Origin: JAGVSZ01 sp035456405
GTDB lineage: Bacteria; Pseudomonadota; Gammaproteobacteria; Burkholderiales; SG8-39
Length of the DNA stretch: 64,000 nt
Reading direction: 5' to 3'
Assembly: GCA_035456405.1 (NCBI GenBank)
Contig: DATIDG010000008.1
Coordinates: forward strand, 38,961-102,960
Shown here: piece after piece, positions 51,320-59,551 of the stretch
How positions within the stretch are numbered: position 1 is the first letter of the stretch
Layout of the letters: every line of letters starts with the position of its first letter
Made by a program: the position numbers and the translations under genes
Notes under the pieces: generated by a model
Databases searched by the model: none
The model's input: only the letters and a program-made list of their open reading frames with translations
Told to the model about the DNA's origin: nothing

Positions 51320-52816
51320 TCAGCCGCCCAGAATCTTCCTCACCTCGAACTTCTGCACCTTGCCGATCGCGCTCTTCGGCAGCGCGTCGACGAACGCGAC
51401 GCGGCGCGGCAGCTTGTAGCGCGCGAGCCTGCCCTCGAAGAGCTTCATCACCGCGGTCTCGTCGAGCGCGGTCCCGGGCCGCCTGACGATCGCGGCGACG
51501 ACCGCCTCGCCCCACTTCGGATCGGGCACGCCCACCACCGCCGCCTCGACCACGTCCGGGCAGTCGGCGAGGATATTCTCCAGCTCGGCCGGATACACGT
51601 TCTCGCCGCCGGAGATGATCATGTCCTTGGAGCGGCCGACGACCCAGTGATAGCCCTCGTCGTCCACGCGCGCGAGATCGCCCGAGCGGAACCACCCGTC
51701 CCGAAATGCCGGATTGTCGGGATCCTTCCAGTAGCCGGACATCAGGTTCGGCGCGCGCACCCAGATCTCGCCCACCTCGCCCCGATTCACGTCGCGCCCC
51801 TCGGCACCGACGAGCCGGATCTCGGCGTGCATCGCCGGCTTGCCGGCGGACCCGACCTTGCGAGTCGCGTCCTCGGCGCGCAGATACATCGACACCGGCC
51901 CGGTCTCGGTCGACCCGTACACCTGGCCGACCGGGATGCCGCGCGCATGGAACGGCGCAAACAGGGACTCGGCGATCGTCGAGGAGCCGGTGTTCATCTC
52001 GCGCAAGCTGGAGAGGTCGGTGCTCGACCAGTCGGGATGCGTCGTGACCGCTTTCATCGTCGCGGGCACGAGCAGCGACAGTGTCGGCCGGCGGCCGGCC
52101 ACGTCCTTCAGCCACAGGCCCGGGTCGAAGCGCGCGTGGATCGTCACGGACGCGCCCGCGTGCAGCGCGGGCAGCGTCTGGATGCAGAGGCCGCCGACGT
52201 GGAACATCGGCAGGACGGTGAGCACGTGGTCGTGGCTCGTGAGGTCCTGGTAGAGCGTCGCGTTGACGATGTTCCAGAGCAGCGCCGACTGCGTGTGCAC
52301 CGCACCCTTCGGCTTGCCGGTGGTGCCAGAGGTGTAGACGATCAGCACGGGGTCGGCGTCGGCGCCGGGCAGCTTCGGCTCGAAGCCGACCGGCAGCGGG
52401 CCTTCCCACGCGAACCACCCTGCCGGCGTGCCGCGCAGCGCGACGACCTGGATCATCGGCAGCCTCTGGCGGATGACGCCGGCGTGCGTGTAGAAGTCCA
52501 CGTCGACGACGAGCATCGACGCGTCCGCGTGCGCGAGGATCTCCTCGTGCTCCGCGCGCGCGAGACGGAAGTTGAGCGGAACGAAGATCGTGCCCAGGCG
52601 CGCGCACGCGAACAGCAGGGACAGCATCTCGGGATGGTTGTAGCCGAGGTACGCGATGCGGTCGCCGCGACTCGCGCCGAGGCTGGCGAGGCGCAGCGTC
52701 GCCGCCTCCACCCGGCGCCACAGCGCCGCCCATGTGATGTCCTCACCGGCGAAGTGCACGGCGACCCGGTCCGGCCGGAACTGAGCCCAGTGCGCGACGA
52801 TGCGGGAGAGGTTCAC
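51320..52816 (-). CDS. AMP-dependent acyl-CoA synthetase/ligase
   Basis: Acid-thiol ligase of 498 residues. ATP-binding signature IVYTSGTTGKPKGAVHTQ near residue 165, GQVYGSTETGPVSM, the adenylate-binding WFRSGDLARVDDEGYHWVVGRSKDMIISGGENVYPAELE and the C-terminal catalytic Lys within LPKSAIGKVQKFEVRK are intact. The sequence is of the FadD/long-chain or benzoate-activating type, and the acid is not predictable. It is divergent from the DUF938 gene across 52 bp and is transcribed toward the debris region, apparently as a single gene. Confidence 0.9.
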   Translation of the reverse strand: MNLSRIVAHWAQFRPDRVAVHFAGEDITWAALWRRVEAATLRLASLGASRGDRIAYLGYNHPEMLSLLFACARLGTIFVPLNFRLARAEHEEILAHADASMLVVDVDFYTHAGVIRQRLPMIQVVALRGTPAGWFAWEGPLPVGFEPKLPGADADPVLIVYTSGTTGKPKGAVHTQSALLWNIVNATLYQDLTSHDHVLTVLPMFHVGGLCIQTLPALHAGASVTIHARFDPGLWLKDVAGRRPTLSLLVPATMKAVTTHPDWSSTDLSSLREMNTGSSTIAESLFAPFHARGIPVGQVYGSTETGPVSMYLRAEDATRKVGSAGKPAMHAEIRLVGAEGRDVNRGEVGEIWVRAPNLMSGYWKDPDNPAFRDGWFRSGDLARVDDEGYHWVVGRSKDMIISGGENVYPAELENILADCPDVVEAAVVGVPDPKWGEAVVAAIVRRPGTALDETAVMKLFEGRLARYKLPRRVAFVDALPKSAIGKVQKFEVRKILGG

Positions 52817-52868
52817 GGACGCAATTGAACCATCCGGCGGCCGACCTCGCTATGCTCCCGGATCACAG

Positions 52869-53504
52869 ATGGACCAGCGGCTCTCTTCCCCCTCCACCGA
52901 GCGCAACCGCGCGCCGATCACCGCGGTGCTGCGACGGATCCTCCCGGCCACCGGCACGGTGCTGGAGATCGCGAGCGGGACCGGCGAGCACGTCGCCTGG
53001 TTCGCGGCCCAGTTCCCCGACATCGTGTTCCAGCCGAGCGACCCGAGCCCGGCGAGCCGGGCGAGCATTGCGGCGTGGACGGCGGGTGCGGCGAACGTCC
53101 GTGCGCCGCTGGCGCTCGACGTCTCGGTCCCGAAGTGGGAGACGGACCGGGGCATCCCCGCGCCGCTTGCCGGGATCCTGTGCATCAACATGGTCCACAT
53201 CTCCCCCTGGTCGGCAACGCTCGGGCTGATGCGCGGCGCGGGGCGTCTCCTCGCCGGCGGCGGCCTCCTGTATCTCTACGGCGCGTACAAGCGCGACGGG
53301 CGGCACACCGCGCCGAGCAACGCGGCGTTCGATGCGAGCCTGCGCGCGCAGAACTCCGAGTGGGGCGTGCGCGACCTGGAGGCCGTGGTCGCAGAAGCCG
53401 AGGCTAACGGGCTCGCGCTCGAGGAGATCGTCGGGATGCCGGCGAACAACCTGTCGGTGATCTTGCGGCGCGAGCCGCCGGCAGTCACCGTTTCCTCAGC
53501 GTGA
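52869..53504 (+). CDS. DUF938 SAM-dependent methyltransferase-like protein
   Basis: 211-residue protein from ATG 52869 (MDQRLSSPSTERNRAPITAVLRRILPATGTVLEIASGTGEHVAWFA). VLEIASGTGEH is the SAM-binding motif I, QPSDPSPASRASI motif II, and GILCINMVHISPW is the DUF938 hallmark. FKRDG-type YGAYKRDGRHTAPSNAAFD and the C-terminal NNLSVILRR also fit. Substrate unknown; the family is widespread in proteobacteria. An open upstream extension lacks homology and is not used. Confidence 0.88.
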   Translation: MDQRLSSPSTERNRAPITAVLRRILPATGTVLEIASGTGEHVAWFAAQFPDIVFQPSDPSPASRASIAAWTAGAANVRAPLALDVSVPKWETDRGIPAPLAGILCINMVHISPWSATLGLMRGAGRLLAGGGLLYLYGAYKRDGRHTAPSNAAFDASLRAQNSEWGVRDLEAVVAEAEANGLALEEIVGMPANNLSVILRREPPAVTVSSA

Positions 53505-53705
53505 CGGCATGCGCCGGTGCAGCCGCCTCGCGTTCGCGATCACCCGCCGGCGCACCGGCCTCAGGCCGCTCTGCGCGATGCGCGAGGCAGCGTCCGCGAG
53601 CTGCTTCCGCGCCGCCCCGCCGCGGCCTGTCGGCGCGGCACGGCCACCACTCCGTCGCGGTCGCCGACGAACGATATCGCCGGTCGCGATCGCGACGCCG
53701 ATCAT
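53496..53705 (-). CDS. Small basic hypothetical protein
   Basis: 69-residue ORF on the minus strand starting MIGVAIATGDIVRRRP and ending RPVRRRVIANARRLHRRMPS, R. A strong GGGGAGG site lies about 7 nt upstream of its ATG, the main argument that it is real. It is very Arg-rich with no cysteines or membrane segment. It occupies the 276-bp gap between DUF938 and the enolase-superfamily gene and overlaps the DUF938 3' end by 9 bp. No family recognised. Confidence 0.4.
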   Translation of the reverse strand: MIGVAIATGDIVRRRPRRSGGRAAPTGRGGAARKQLADAASRIAQSGLRPVRRRVIANARRLHRRMPSR

Positions 53706-53780
53706 GTGCGTTCCTCCCCGAGTGGCAAGGCCGGACGTCTAGCGCCGCGCCGCTAGAATGCGTGCGCAGAGGAGGCACCG

Positions 53781-54875
53781 ATGAAGATCACCCGCGTCGA
53801 AGCGCTCCCGCTCGCAATCCCGTTCACCTACGGAGCCGACAGCTTCAAGCTCGGCACGGGCAGCTGGAAGAAGCTCGACTTCTGCCTCGTGCGGGTCGAG
53901 ACGGACGTGGGCCTCGTCGGCTGGGGCGAGGCGTTCGCGTACACCTGCCGCACGGCGACCGTTGCGGCGGTGCGCGACATGATCGCACCGCTTGCACTCG
54001 GGCACGACGCCGCCGACATCGGCGGGCTCCACGCGAAGATCCAGAAGCAGCTCCACATCTTCGGGCGGTTCGGAATCACCGCGTTTGCGCTCTCGGGGCT
54101 CGACATCGCGCTCTGGGACGTCGCGGGAAAGGCGGGCGGCGTCCCGCTGCACCGGCTGATCGGCGGCGCGCGGCGCACGCGCATCCCCTGCTACGCGAGC
54201 TTCCTGCGCTACGCCGAGCCGGCGCGCCTCGCGCAGTACTGCGAGCGGGCGCTCGGCGAGGGTTTCACCGCGATCAAGCTGCACGAGGTGGACGACGCCG
54301 CTGTCGCCGGCGCGCGCCGGGCCGTGCCGTCGCATGTCCCTCTGACCGTCGACGTGAACTGCGAGTGGCAACCGCGCGAGGCCATCGCCGCGGCGCTGCG
54401 CTGGCGCAGCCACGATCTTCTTTGGCTCGAGGAGCCGGTGTTCCCGCCCGAAGACTTTCGCGCGATCCGCGAAATCGGCGCGGCGAGCGGCATCCCGATC
54501 GCCGCGGGCGAAAATCTCTGCTTCGCGACGCAGTTCGAGGCGATGCTGGACGCGGGCGCCGTGGAGTACGCGCAGCCGTCGGTGACGAAGGTGGGCGGCG
54601 TCAGCGAGTTCCTGAAGGTGATGGCGCTCGCCGAGGCGCGCAACGTGCGGCTCGCGCCGCACTCGCCCTACTTCGGCCCGGGCGCGCTGGCGACACTGCA
54701 CCTTCTCGCCGCCTACGGCGAGCCGTCGTGGTTCGAGTACTTCTACCTCTGGCCCGACGCGAAGCTCTTCGGCGCGACCCTCGATCCGGTCAAGGGGTCG
54801 CTCGAACTGCCGTCCGCGCCGGGCCTCGGATGCGATCCGGACCCGGGCGTCATCGACCGGTATCGCGTCGATTGA
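53781..54875 (+). CDS. Mandelate racemase/muconate lactonizing enzyme-family protein
   Basis: Enolase-superfamily protein of 364 residues. The N-terminal capping domain starts MKITRVEALPLAIPFTYG and has LVGWGEAFAYTCR; barrel elements include GFTAIKLHEVDD (catalytic Lys), VDVNCEWQPREAI (metal Asp), LWLEEPVFPPEDF (metal Glu), PIAAGENLCF (metal Glu) and RLAPHSPYFGPG (His). These give an MR-subgroup active site able to abstract an alpha proton from a carboxylate, probably an acid-sugar dehydratase or racemase. GAGGAGG precedes the start. No neighbouring sugar-acid genes, so the substrate is open. Confidence 0.9.
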   Translation: MKITRVEALPLAIPFTYGADSFKLGTGSWKKLDFCLVRVETDVGLVGWGEAFAYTCRTATVAAVRDMIAPLALGHDAADIGGLHAKIQKQLHIFGRFGITAFALSGLDIALWDVAGKAGGVPLHRLIGGARRTRIPCYASFLRYAEPARLAQYCERALGEGFTAIKLHEVDDAAVAGARRAVPSHVPLTVDVNCEWQPREAIAAALRWRSHDLLWLEEPVFPPEDFRAIREIGAASGIPIAAGENLCFATQFEAMLDAGAVEYAQPSVTKVGGVSEFLKVMALAEARNVRLAPHSPYFGPGALATLHLLAAYGEPSWFEYFYLWPDAKLFGATLDPVKGSLELPSAPGLGCDPDPGVIDRYRVD

Positions 54876-54881
54876 CGGGCG

Positions 54882-55034
54882 CTACCGCCGCACGGCGTGC
54901 AGCGTCGTGCCGCTGCTCTTGGTCGGGAGCAGGTAGAACGGGCTCGACGGGTCGTCGGTGCTGGCGGACGCCGGCAGCGCGGCCATCACGCCGACGAAGA
55001 GCGCGACGAAGAGAGCAGTCACTTTCGCGAACAT
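54882..55034 (-). CDS. Small secreted peptide of 50 residues
   Basis: Sequence MFAKVTALFVALFVGVMAAL, PASA is a clear signal peptide, followed by a mature part of about 25 residues: STDDPSSPFYLLPTKSSGTT, LHAVRR. AAAGGA lies about 6 nt before ATG 55034. It follows the molybdenum hydroxylase large-subunit gene by 70 bp on the same strand and may be co-transcribed. The mature peptide has no cysteines. No family recognised; too short to be sure it is functional. Confidence 0.55.
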   Translation of the reverse strand: MFAKVTALFVALFVGVMAALPASASTDDPSSPFYLLPTKSSGTTLHAVRR

Positions 55035-55104
55035 GGCGGTTCCTTTCGAGGTTGCTGCCCCGTTGGTCGCCATCCGCGCGGCTTCCTTACGTCCCGACGT
55101 CCGC

Positions 55105-57288
55105 TCAGCCGAAGTTGATCCCGGCCGCGGACAGCGGCAGCGAACGCACCGCCTTTCCGGTGGCCGCGTAGAGCGCATTGGCGAGCGCTGGCGCGATCAC
55201 CGGCGTGGCCGGCTCGCCCACCCCGGTCGGCTTCTCGCGCGACCGCACGATATGCACCTCGACGCGCGGCATCTCGTTGATGCGCAGCACCGGGTAGTTG
55301 TGGAAGTTCGACTGCTCTACGACGCCCTCCTTCAGCGTGATCGCGCCCGTGAGCGCGGCGGAAAGCCCGTAGCCGATGCCGGACTCCATTTGCATCGCGA
55401 TGATGTTCGGATTCACCGCGAAGCCGCAGTCCACCGCGCACACCACGCGCTCCACGCGGAAGCCGTCGGCCCGCTGCGCGATCTCGACGACCTGCGCGAC
55501 GAACGTATGGAACGATTCGTGCACCGCGACGCCGCGCGCGCGCCCTTGCGGCATCGGCTTGCCCCAGCCGGCTTTCTGCGCCGCGAGCTCGAGCACCGCT
55601 TTGTGCCGCGGATGCTTGCCGAGCAGGCCGCGCCGCAGCTCGAGCGGGTCCTTGCCGGCGGCGCGCGCCAGCTCGTCGAGAAAGCACTCGGTCGAGAACG
55701 CGGTGTGCGTCGACCCAACCGAGCGCCACCACAGCACCGGCACGCCGATCTTCGGCGAATGCAGGTCGACGCGCAGATTCGGAATGTCATACGGAAGGGT
55801 CGAGGCACCTTCGACTGAAGTCTCGTCGACGCCGTTCTTCACGAGCATCTGCTCGAAGGCGGTGCCAGTCAGGATCGATTGCCCGACGATGCGGTGCTGC
55901 CAGGCGACGAGGTTGCCGGCGCCATCCAGGCCGGCCTTCAGCGCATGGTAGTACATCGGGCGGTAGAAGCCGCCCTTCGTGTCGTCCTCGCGCGTCCAGA
56001 CGAGCTTCACGGGCGCCTTCGCGCCGTGCGCCTTCGCGATCGCCGCGGCCTCGAGCACGTAGTCGGAGAGCGCGCACGCGCGCCGGCCGAAGCTGCCGCC
56101 GGCGTAGAGCATGTTGAGCCTAACCTGCTCGGGCTTGATGCCGAGGAGCTTGGCGAGCGCGAACTGGTCGCCCGTCTGCAGCTGCTCCCCGTTCCAGACC
56201 TCGCAGCCGTCCGCGTCGAGCCGGACCACGCAGTCCATCGGCTCCATGGCGGCGTGCGCGAGGTACGGGAATTCGTAGGTGGCCTCGAGCGTCCGCGCGG
56301 CACCCGCGAGCGCGCCCGCGGCGTCGCCGTCGCTGCGCGCAACGGTGCCCGGCCGCTCGGCGAGCTTCCGGTAGTCGGCCATGATGTCGGTCGAGCTCAG
56401 CTTGAAGGCGGTGGACTCGTCCCACTCGACGGCGAGCGCGTCGCGGCCCTTCTTCGCCGACCAGAAGTCGGTCGCGAGCACCGCGACGCCGTCCGTGACG
56501 GGCGTCGAGAACGCGACCACGTCGACGACGCCCTTCACCGACTTGGCTTTCGTCGCCTCGAAGCTCTTGAGCTTGCCGCCGAACCGCGGCGGGTGCGCAA
56601 CGACCGCAGTGAGCATGCCGGGAAGCTTGACGTCTTGGGTGAAGAGCGCCGTTCCGGTCGACTTCTCGCGGGCGTCGGTGCGCGCGGCGTTCTTCCCGAT
56701 GTAGACGAACGCCTTGGGATCCTTCAGTTTCACTTCCGTCGGTACCGGCAGCTGCGCCGCGGCGGCGGTGAGCTCGCCGAAGCTTGCCCGCCGGCCCGAC
56801 TTGTGCGAGACCACGCCCTTCGCGACGCGGATCTCAGCTTCCGGCACGCTCCAGCGCTGCGCCGCGGCGCCGACGAGCATCGCGCGCGCCGTCGCGCCGG
56901 CCTTCCGCAGCTGCTCGAATGAGTTGGCGATGGCAGTCGAGCCGCCGGTACCCTGCGCCGGGCCCCAGAAGAGATTGTTGTAGCGCTTGGCGTCGGCCGG
57001 CGCGCCCGCGACCCGGATCTGCGACCAGTCGGCGTCGAGCTCTTCGGCGACGAGTGTGGCGAGCCCGGTGTAGGTGCCCTGTCCCATCTCCAGGTGCTTG
57101 GCGACGACCGTGACGCTCGAATCGGCGCCGATCCGAACGAAGGCGTTCGGCTCGAAGGTCGCCCCGGCCATCACCGCGCCGGCGGTCTTGCCGGGACCAG
57201 ACTGCGCGAGCGCTTCAGGCAGCACGAATGCGATCGTCAGCCCGCCCGTGGCTTTCAGGAAGTCCCTGCGACTGTAGTTCTCGATCAT
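55105..57288 (-). CDS. Molybdopterin-dependent hydroxylase large subunit (isoquinoline oxidoreductase beta-like)
   Basis: 727-residue Mo-cofactor subunit of the xanthine-oxidase family, IorB type. It begins with a Tat signal (YSRRDFLKATGGLTIAFVLP), implying periplasmic location. Features are EPNAFVRIGADSSVTVVAKHLEMGQGTYTGLATLVAEELD, NAARTDAREKSTGTALFTQDV, the AGGSFGRRACALSDYVLEAA region and GVGEPATPVIAPALANALYA with the catalytic Glu. Such enzymes hydroxylate a carbon next to ring nitrogen with water. GAGGAGG precedes ATG 57288. It is 10 bp downstream of its 2Fe-2S partner. The FAD subunit of three-subunit hydroxylases is absent, as expected for IorAB/NicAB-type pairs. Confidence 0.92.
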   Translation of the reverse strand: MIENYSRRDFLKATGGLTIAFVLPEALAQSGPGKTAGAVMAGATFEPNAFVRIGADSSVTVVAKHLEMGQGTYTGLATLVAEELDADWSQIRVAGAPADAKRYNNLFWGPAQGTGGSTAIANSFEQLRKAGATARAMLVGAAAQRWSVPEAEIRVAKGVVSHKSGRRASFGELTAAAAQLPVPTEVKLKDPKAFVYIGKNAARTDAREKSTGTALFTQDVKLPGMLTAVVAHPPRFGGKLKSFEATKAKSVKGVVDVVAFSTPVTDGVAVLATDFWSAKKGRDALAVEWDESTAFKLSSTDIMADYRKLAERPGTVARSDGDAAGALAGAARTLEATYEFPYLAHAAMEPMDCVVRLDADGCEVWNGEQLQTGDQFALAKLLGIKPEQVRLNMLYAGGSFGRRACALSDYVLEAAAIAKAHGAKAPVKLVWTREDDTKGGFYRPMYYHALKAGLDGAGNLVAWQHRIVGQSILTGTAFEQMLVKNGVDETSVEGASTLPYDIPNLRVDLHSPKIGVPVLWWRSVGSTHTAFSTECFLDELARAAGKDPLELRRGLLGKHPRHKAVLELAAQKAGWGKPMPQGRARGVAVHESFHTFVAQVVEIAQRADGFRVERVVCAVDCGFAVNPNIIAMQMESGIGYGLSAALTGAITLKEGVVEQSNFHNYPVLRINEMPRVEVHIVRSREKPTGVGEPATPVIAPALANALYAATGKAVRSLPLSAAGINFG

Positions 57289-57298
57289 GACCGCCTCC

Positions 57299-57757
57299 TC
57301 ACGCCATGGACTGAGCGGCCCGCTTGATCGCGGCGCGGATGCGCAGGTAGGTCGCGCAGCGGCACAGGTTGCCCGCCATCGCGGCATCGATGTCGGCGTC
57401 GGTCGGGCGCTTTTTCGCCGCGAGCAGGGCCGCGGCGCTCATGACCTGGCCGGACTGGCAATACCCGCACTGCGCGACGTTCTCGGCGATCCACGCGTCT
57501 TGCACAGCCTTGCCGACCCGGGTGGCACCGATCGCCTCGATCGTGGTGATCCGCTTGCCGACCACCGCGGAGACGGGCGCCGTGCACGAGCGCGTCGGCT
57601 GGCCATCGACGTGCACCATGCAGGCGCCGCACAGCGCCATGCCGCAGCCGTACTTGGTGCCGGTGAGCCCCGCAAAATCGCGCAGCGCCCACAGCAACGG
57701 CGTATCGGGCTCGACGTCGAGCGACGACGCCTTGCCGTTGACGTTCAAAGAAATCAT
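57299..57757 (-). CDS. 2Fe-2S subunit of molybdenum hydroxylase
   Basis: 152-residue electron-transfer subunit. The plant-ferredoxin-type cluster is bound by YGCGMALCGACMVHVDG and TRSC, and the second cluster by CGYCQSGQVM and NLCRCATYLRI, giving the eight cysteines standard for the family. It pairs with the large subunit downstream. Electrons probably go to a cytochrome c acceptor, as in IorAB and NicAB enzymes, but no cytochrome gene is adjacent. It is divergent from an HxlR regulator; the 106-bp spacer carries a perfect palindrome at 57836-57853. Confidence 0.93.
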   Translation of the reverse strand: MISLNVNGKASSLDVEPDTPLLWALRDFAGLTGTKYGCGMALCGACMVHVDGQPTRSCTAPVSAVVGKRITTIEAIGATRVGKAVQDAWIAENVAQCGYCQSGQVMSAAALLAAKKRPTDADIDAAMAGNLCRCATYLRIRAAIKRAAQSMA

Positions 57758-57835
57758 TGGGGTCTCCTGCCTGAAGCGTGCGCCGACTATAGGAGCCGCT
57801 CTGCGGCGTGTATAGTAGGGAGCAAGACGTTACAT

Positions 57836-57853
57836 GGTTACGTTGACGTAACC
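57836..57853. promoter_or_regulatory. Perfect palindrome, probable HxlR operator
   Basis: Arms GGTTACGT (57836-57843) and ACGTAACC (57846-57853) are perfect inverted repeats around TG, with an extra GTTAC half-site just upstream at 57829-57833. The site ends 10 bp before the HxlR start codon and lies 79 bp upstream of the divergent hydroxylase genes. TATAGT at 57811-57816 is a possible -10 toward the HxlR gene. Confidence 0.65.
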
Positions 57854-57863
57854 GCGCACAACC

Positions 57864-58157
57864 ATGGTGCAGAAGCGAACCCCGGAATGCCCCGTCGAGG
57901 CCGCGCTGTCGGTAATCGGCGGCCGCTGGAAAATCCTCATCATTTGCAGGCTCTTCGAGGGCAAGCACCGCTTCAACGAGATGCGCCGCTCGATTGCGGG
58001 CGTCAGCCAGCGCGTGCTCACGCACAATCTGCGCGAGCTCGAGCGCGATGGCGTAGTCGAGAGAAGGGTCTTGCCCGAGTCGCCGCCGCACGTCGAGTAC
58101 GGGCTCACGGCGTTCGGGCGGACGCTCGAGCCGGTGCTGGACCGGCTCTGCGAGTAG
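57864..58157 (+). CDS. HxlR-family transcriptional regulator
   Basis: 97-residue winged-helix protein with the HxlR pattern: CPVEAALSVIGGRWKILIICRLFEGKHRFNEMRRSIAGVSQRVLTHNLRELERDGVVERRVLPESPPHVEYGLTAFGRTLEPVLDRL. A Cys near the N-terminus (residue 9), as in redox- or aldehyde-sensing members, could be a sensor. The gene is divergent from the molybdenum hydroxylase pair, which is its probable target via the palindrome at 57836-57853. The binding site almost abuts its own start codon, so autorepression is likely. Confidence 0.9.
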   Translation: MVQKRTPECPVEAALSVIGGRWKILIICRLFEGKHRFNEMRRSIAGVSQRVLTHNLRELERDGVVERRVLPESPPHVEYGLTAFGRTLEPVLDRLCE

Positions 58158-58256
58158 GGCGAGACCTACCAGAGCCGCGGCGCCGCAGCGGGGGCGCCGC
58201 GCGAAACGGAAGCCCTCGTCCTTGCGAAATAGCGCCGCGGAAGGGCGGGGCGCGGC

Positions 58257-59534
58257 TCAGTCGTCTGTTTCGCCCGACTCGTAGAGCGCTTCGCGACCGA
58301 TCCGGTCGAGGCACAGCTCCGCGGTCCACGGCAGCATCAGCGAGCCGCAACGGCTGTCGCGGTAGATGCGCTCCAGCGACAGGCTCTTGAGCATCGATTG
58401 GCCGCCGCAGGTGCGGATTGCGAGCCGCGCGATGTCGTTCGAGTTCTCCATGATCGAGTAGTGCGCGGCGTAGCAGCGCAGGCGCTCGTCCTTCGAGGGG
58501 TCGACCTTCGCCTCCCCGGTCGCGCGCAGGAACAGCGCGCGCGTCTGCTCGAGCTTGACGCGCATCTCCGCGACCGCGATCTGCTTGGTGGGATACATGC
58601 GCCGCTTGACCGGCGGCATCTCGGGAATGTCGCCGCGCAGGTACTGGATCGTGAAGTCGTACGCGGCTTGCGCGAGCCCCATGTAGGTCGGCGAGAGCGT
58701 CGAGAACATGTGCGGCCAGCGCGACGCGGCCTGGTAGTACACGCCGCGCGGCATGAGCTGCGCCTCGTCGGAAACGAAGACGTCCTTGAGGAGCAGCGTG
58801 CGCGACACCGTGCCGCGCATGCCGAGCGGGTCCCAGTCGCCGGTGACCGAGAAGCCCGGGGCGTCGCCCGGCACGGCCAGGTAGAGCGTGTCCCGCATAG
58901 ACCGGTCGGGCTTGTCCTCGGTGCAGAGGATGCCGTAGTAGTCGGCGGCGCCCGAGAGCGACGCGAAGATCTTCTTGCCGTTCAGCACCCAGCCGCCCTC
59001 GACCTTGGTCGCGAGCGTGCCGAAGGGCGCCTTGCCGGCAGCGGCCGCGGAGCCCTCCGAGAACGGTTGCGCGTAGATCTTGCCGTGCTTCGCGATGCGC
59101 TCGAAGTGGAGGGTCCGGTGCCGCTCGTGGTCCTCGCGCTGCTCTGTCGTCATGTCGAGGTCGTCCGCGAGTGCGCCGCTCCACAGCGTTGTGCAGACGT
59201 GCATGTTCCAGGTGAGCGCGGTCGCGCCGCAGTGCCGGCCGATCTCCGCCGCGACCATCGCATAAGTCTGGAAGTCGGCGCCGAGCCCACCGTGCTGCTT
59301 CGGCACGCAGATCCTGAGCAGTCCCGCCGCGCGCAGGTCGTCGTAGTTCTCGAACGGGAAAGTGGCGTCTCGGTCGTACTGCGCCGCGCGCGGAGCGAAC
59401 TTCTCGCGCCCGAGCTTTGCCGCGGTCGCGAGGAGCTCGCGCTGCAGGTCCGTGAGCGCGAAGCCTTCGCCGACGATCGGCGGCGGGACGTAGCCGGAGG
59501 CGGATTGCCTGCGGGCGGAGAGCTGGGCTGACAT
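58257..59534 (-). CDS. Acyl-CoA dehydrogenase-fold flavoprotein (possible two-component monooxygenase)
   Basis: 425-residue protein of the acyl-CoA dehydrogenase superfamily: ATFPFENYDDLRAAGLLRICVPKQHGGLGAD, GWVLNGKKIFASLSGAADYYGIL, GDWDPLGMRGTVSRTLLLKDVFV and IRTCGGQSMLKSLSLERIYRDSRCGSLMLPWTAE. The usual YEG(T/A)-(S/N)E end with its catalytic Glu is replaced by RDSRCGSLMLPWTAE, and no CoA ligase is in this operon. A flavin reductase gene is in the same operon, so it may instead be a flavin-dependent monooxygenase of this fold. It is the last gene of the run from 61891. Confidence 0.8.
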   Translation of the reverse strand: MSAQLSARRQSASGYVPPPIVGEGFALTDLQRELLATAAKLGREKFAPRAAQYDRDATFPFENYDDLRAAGLLRICVPKQHGGLGADFQTYAMVAAEIGRHCGATALTWNMHVCTTLWSGALADDLDMTTEQREDHERHRTLHFERIAKHGKIYAQPFSEGSAAAAGKAPFGTLATKVEGGWVLNGKKIFASLSGAADYYGILCTEDKPDRSMRDTLYLAVPGDAPGFSVTGDWDPLGMRGTVSRTLLLKDVFVSDEAQLMPRGVYYQAASRWPHMFSTLSPTYMGLAQAAYDFTIQYLRGDIPEMPPVKRRMYPTKQIAVAEMRVKLEQTRALFLRATGEAKVDPSKDERLRCYAAHYSIMENSNDIARLAIRTCGGQSMLKSLSLERIYRDSRCGSLMLPWTAELCLDRIGREALYESGETDD

Positions 59535-59551
59535 CGGGACCTCCTGGAAGC

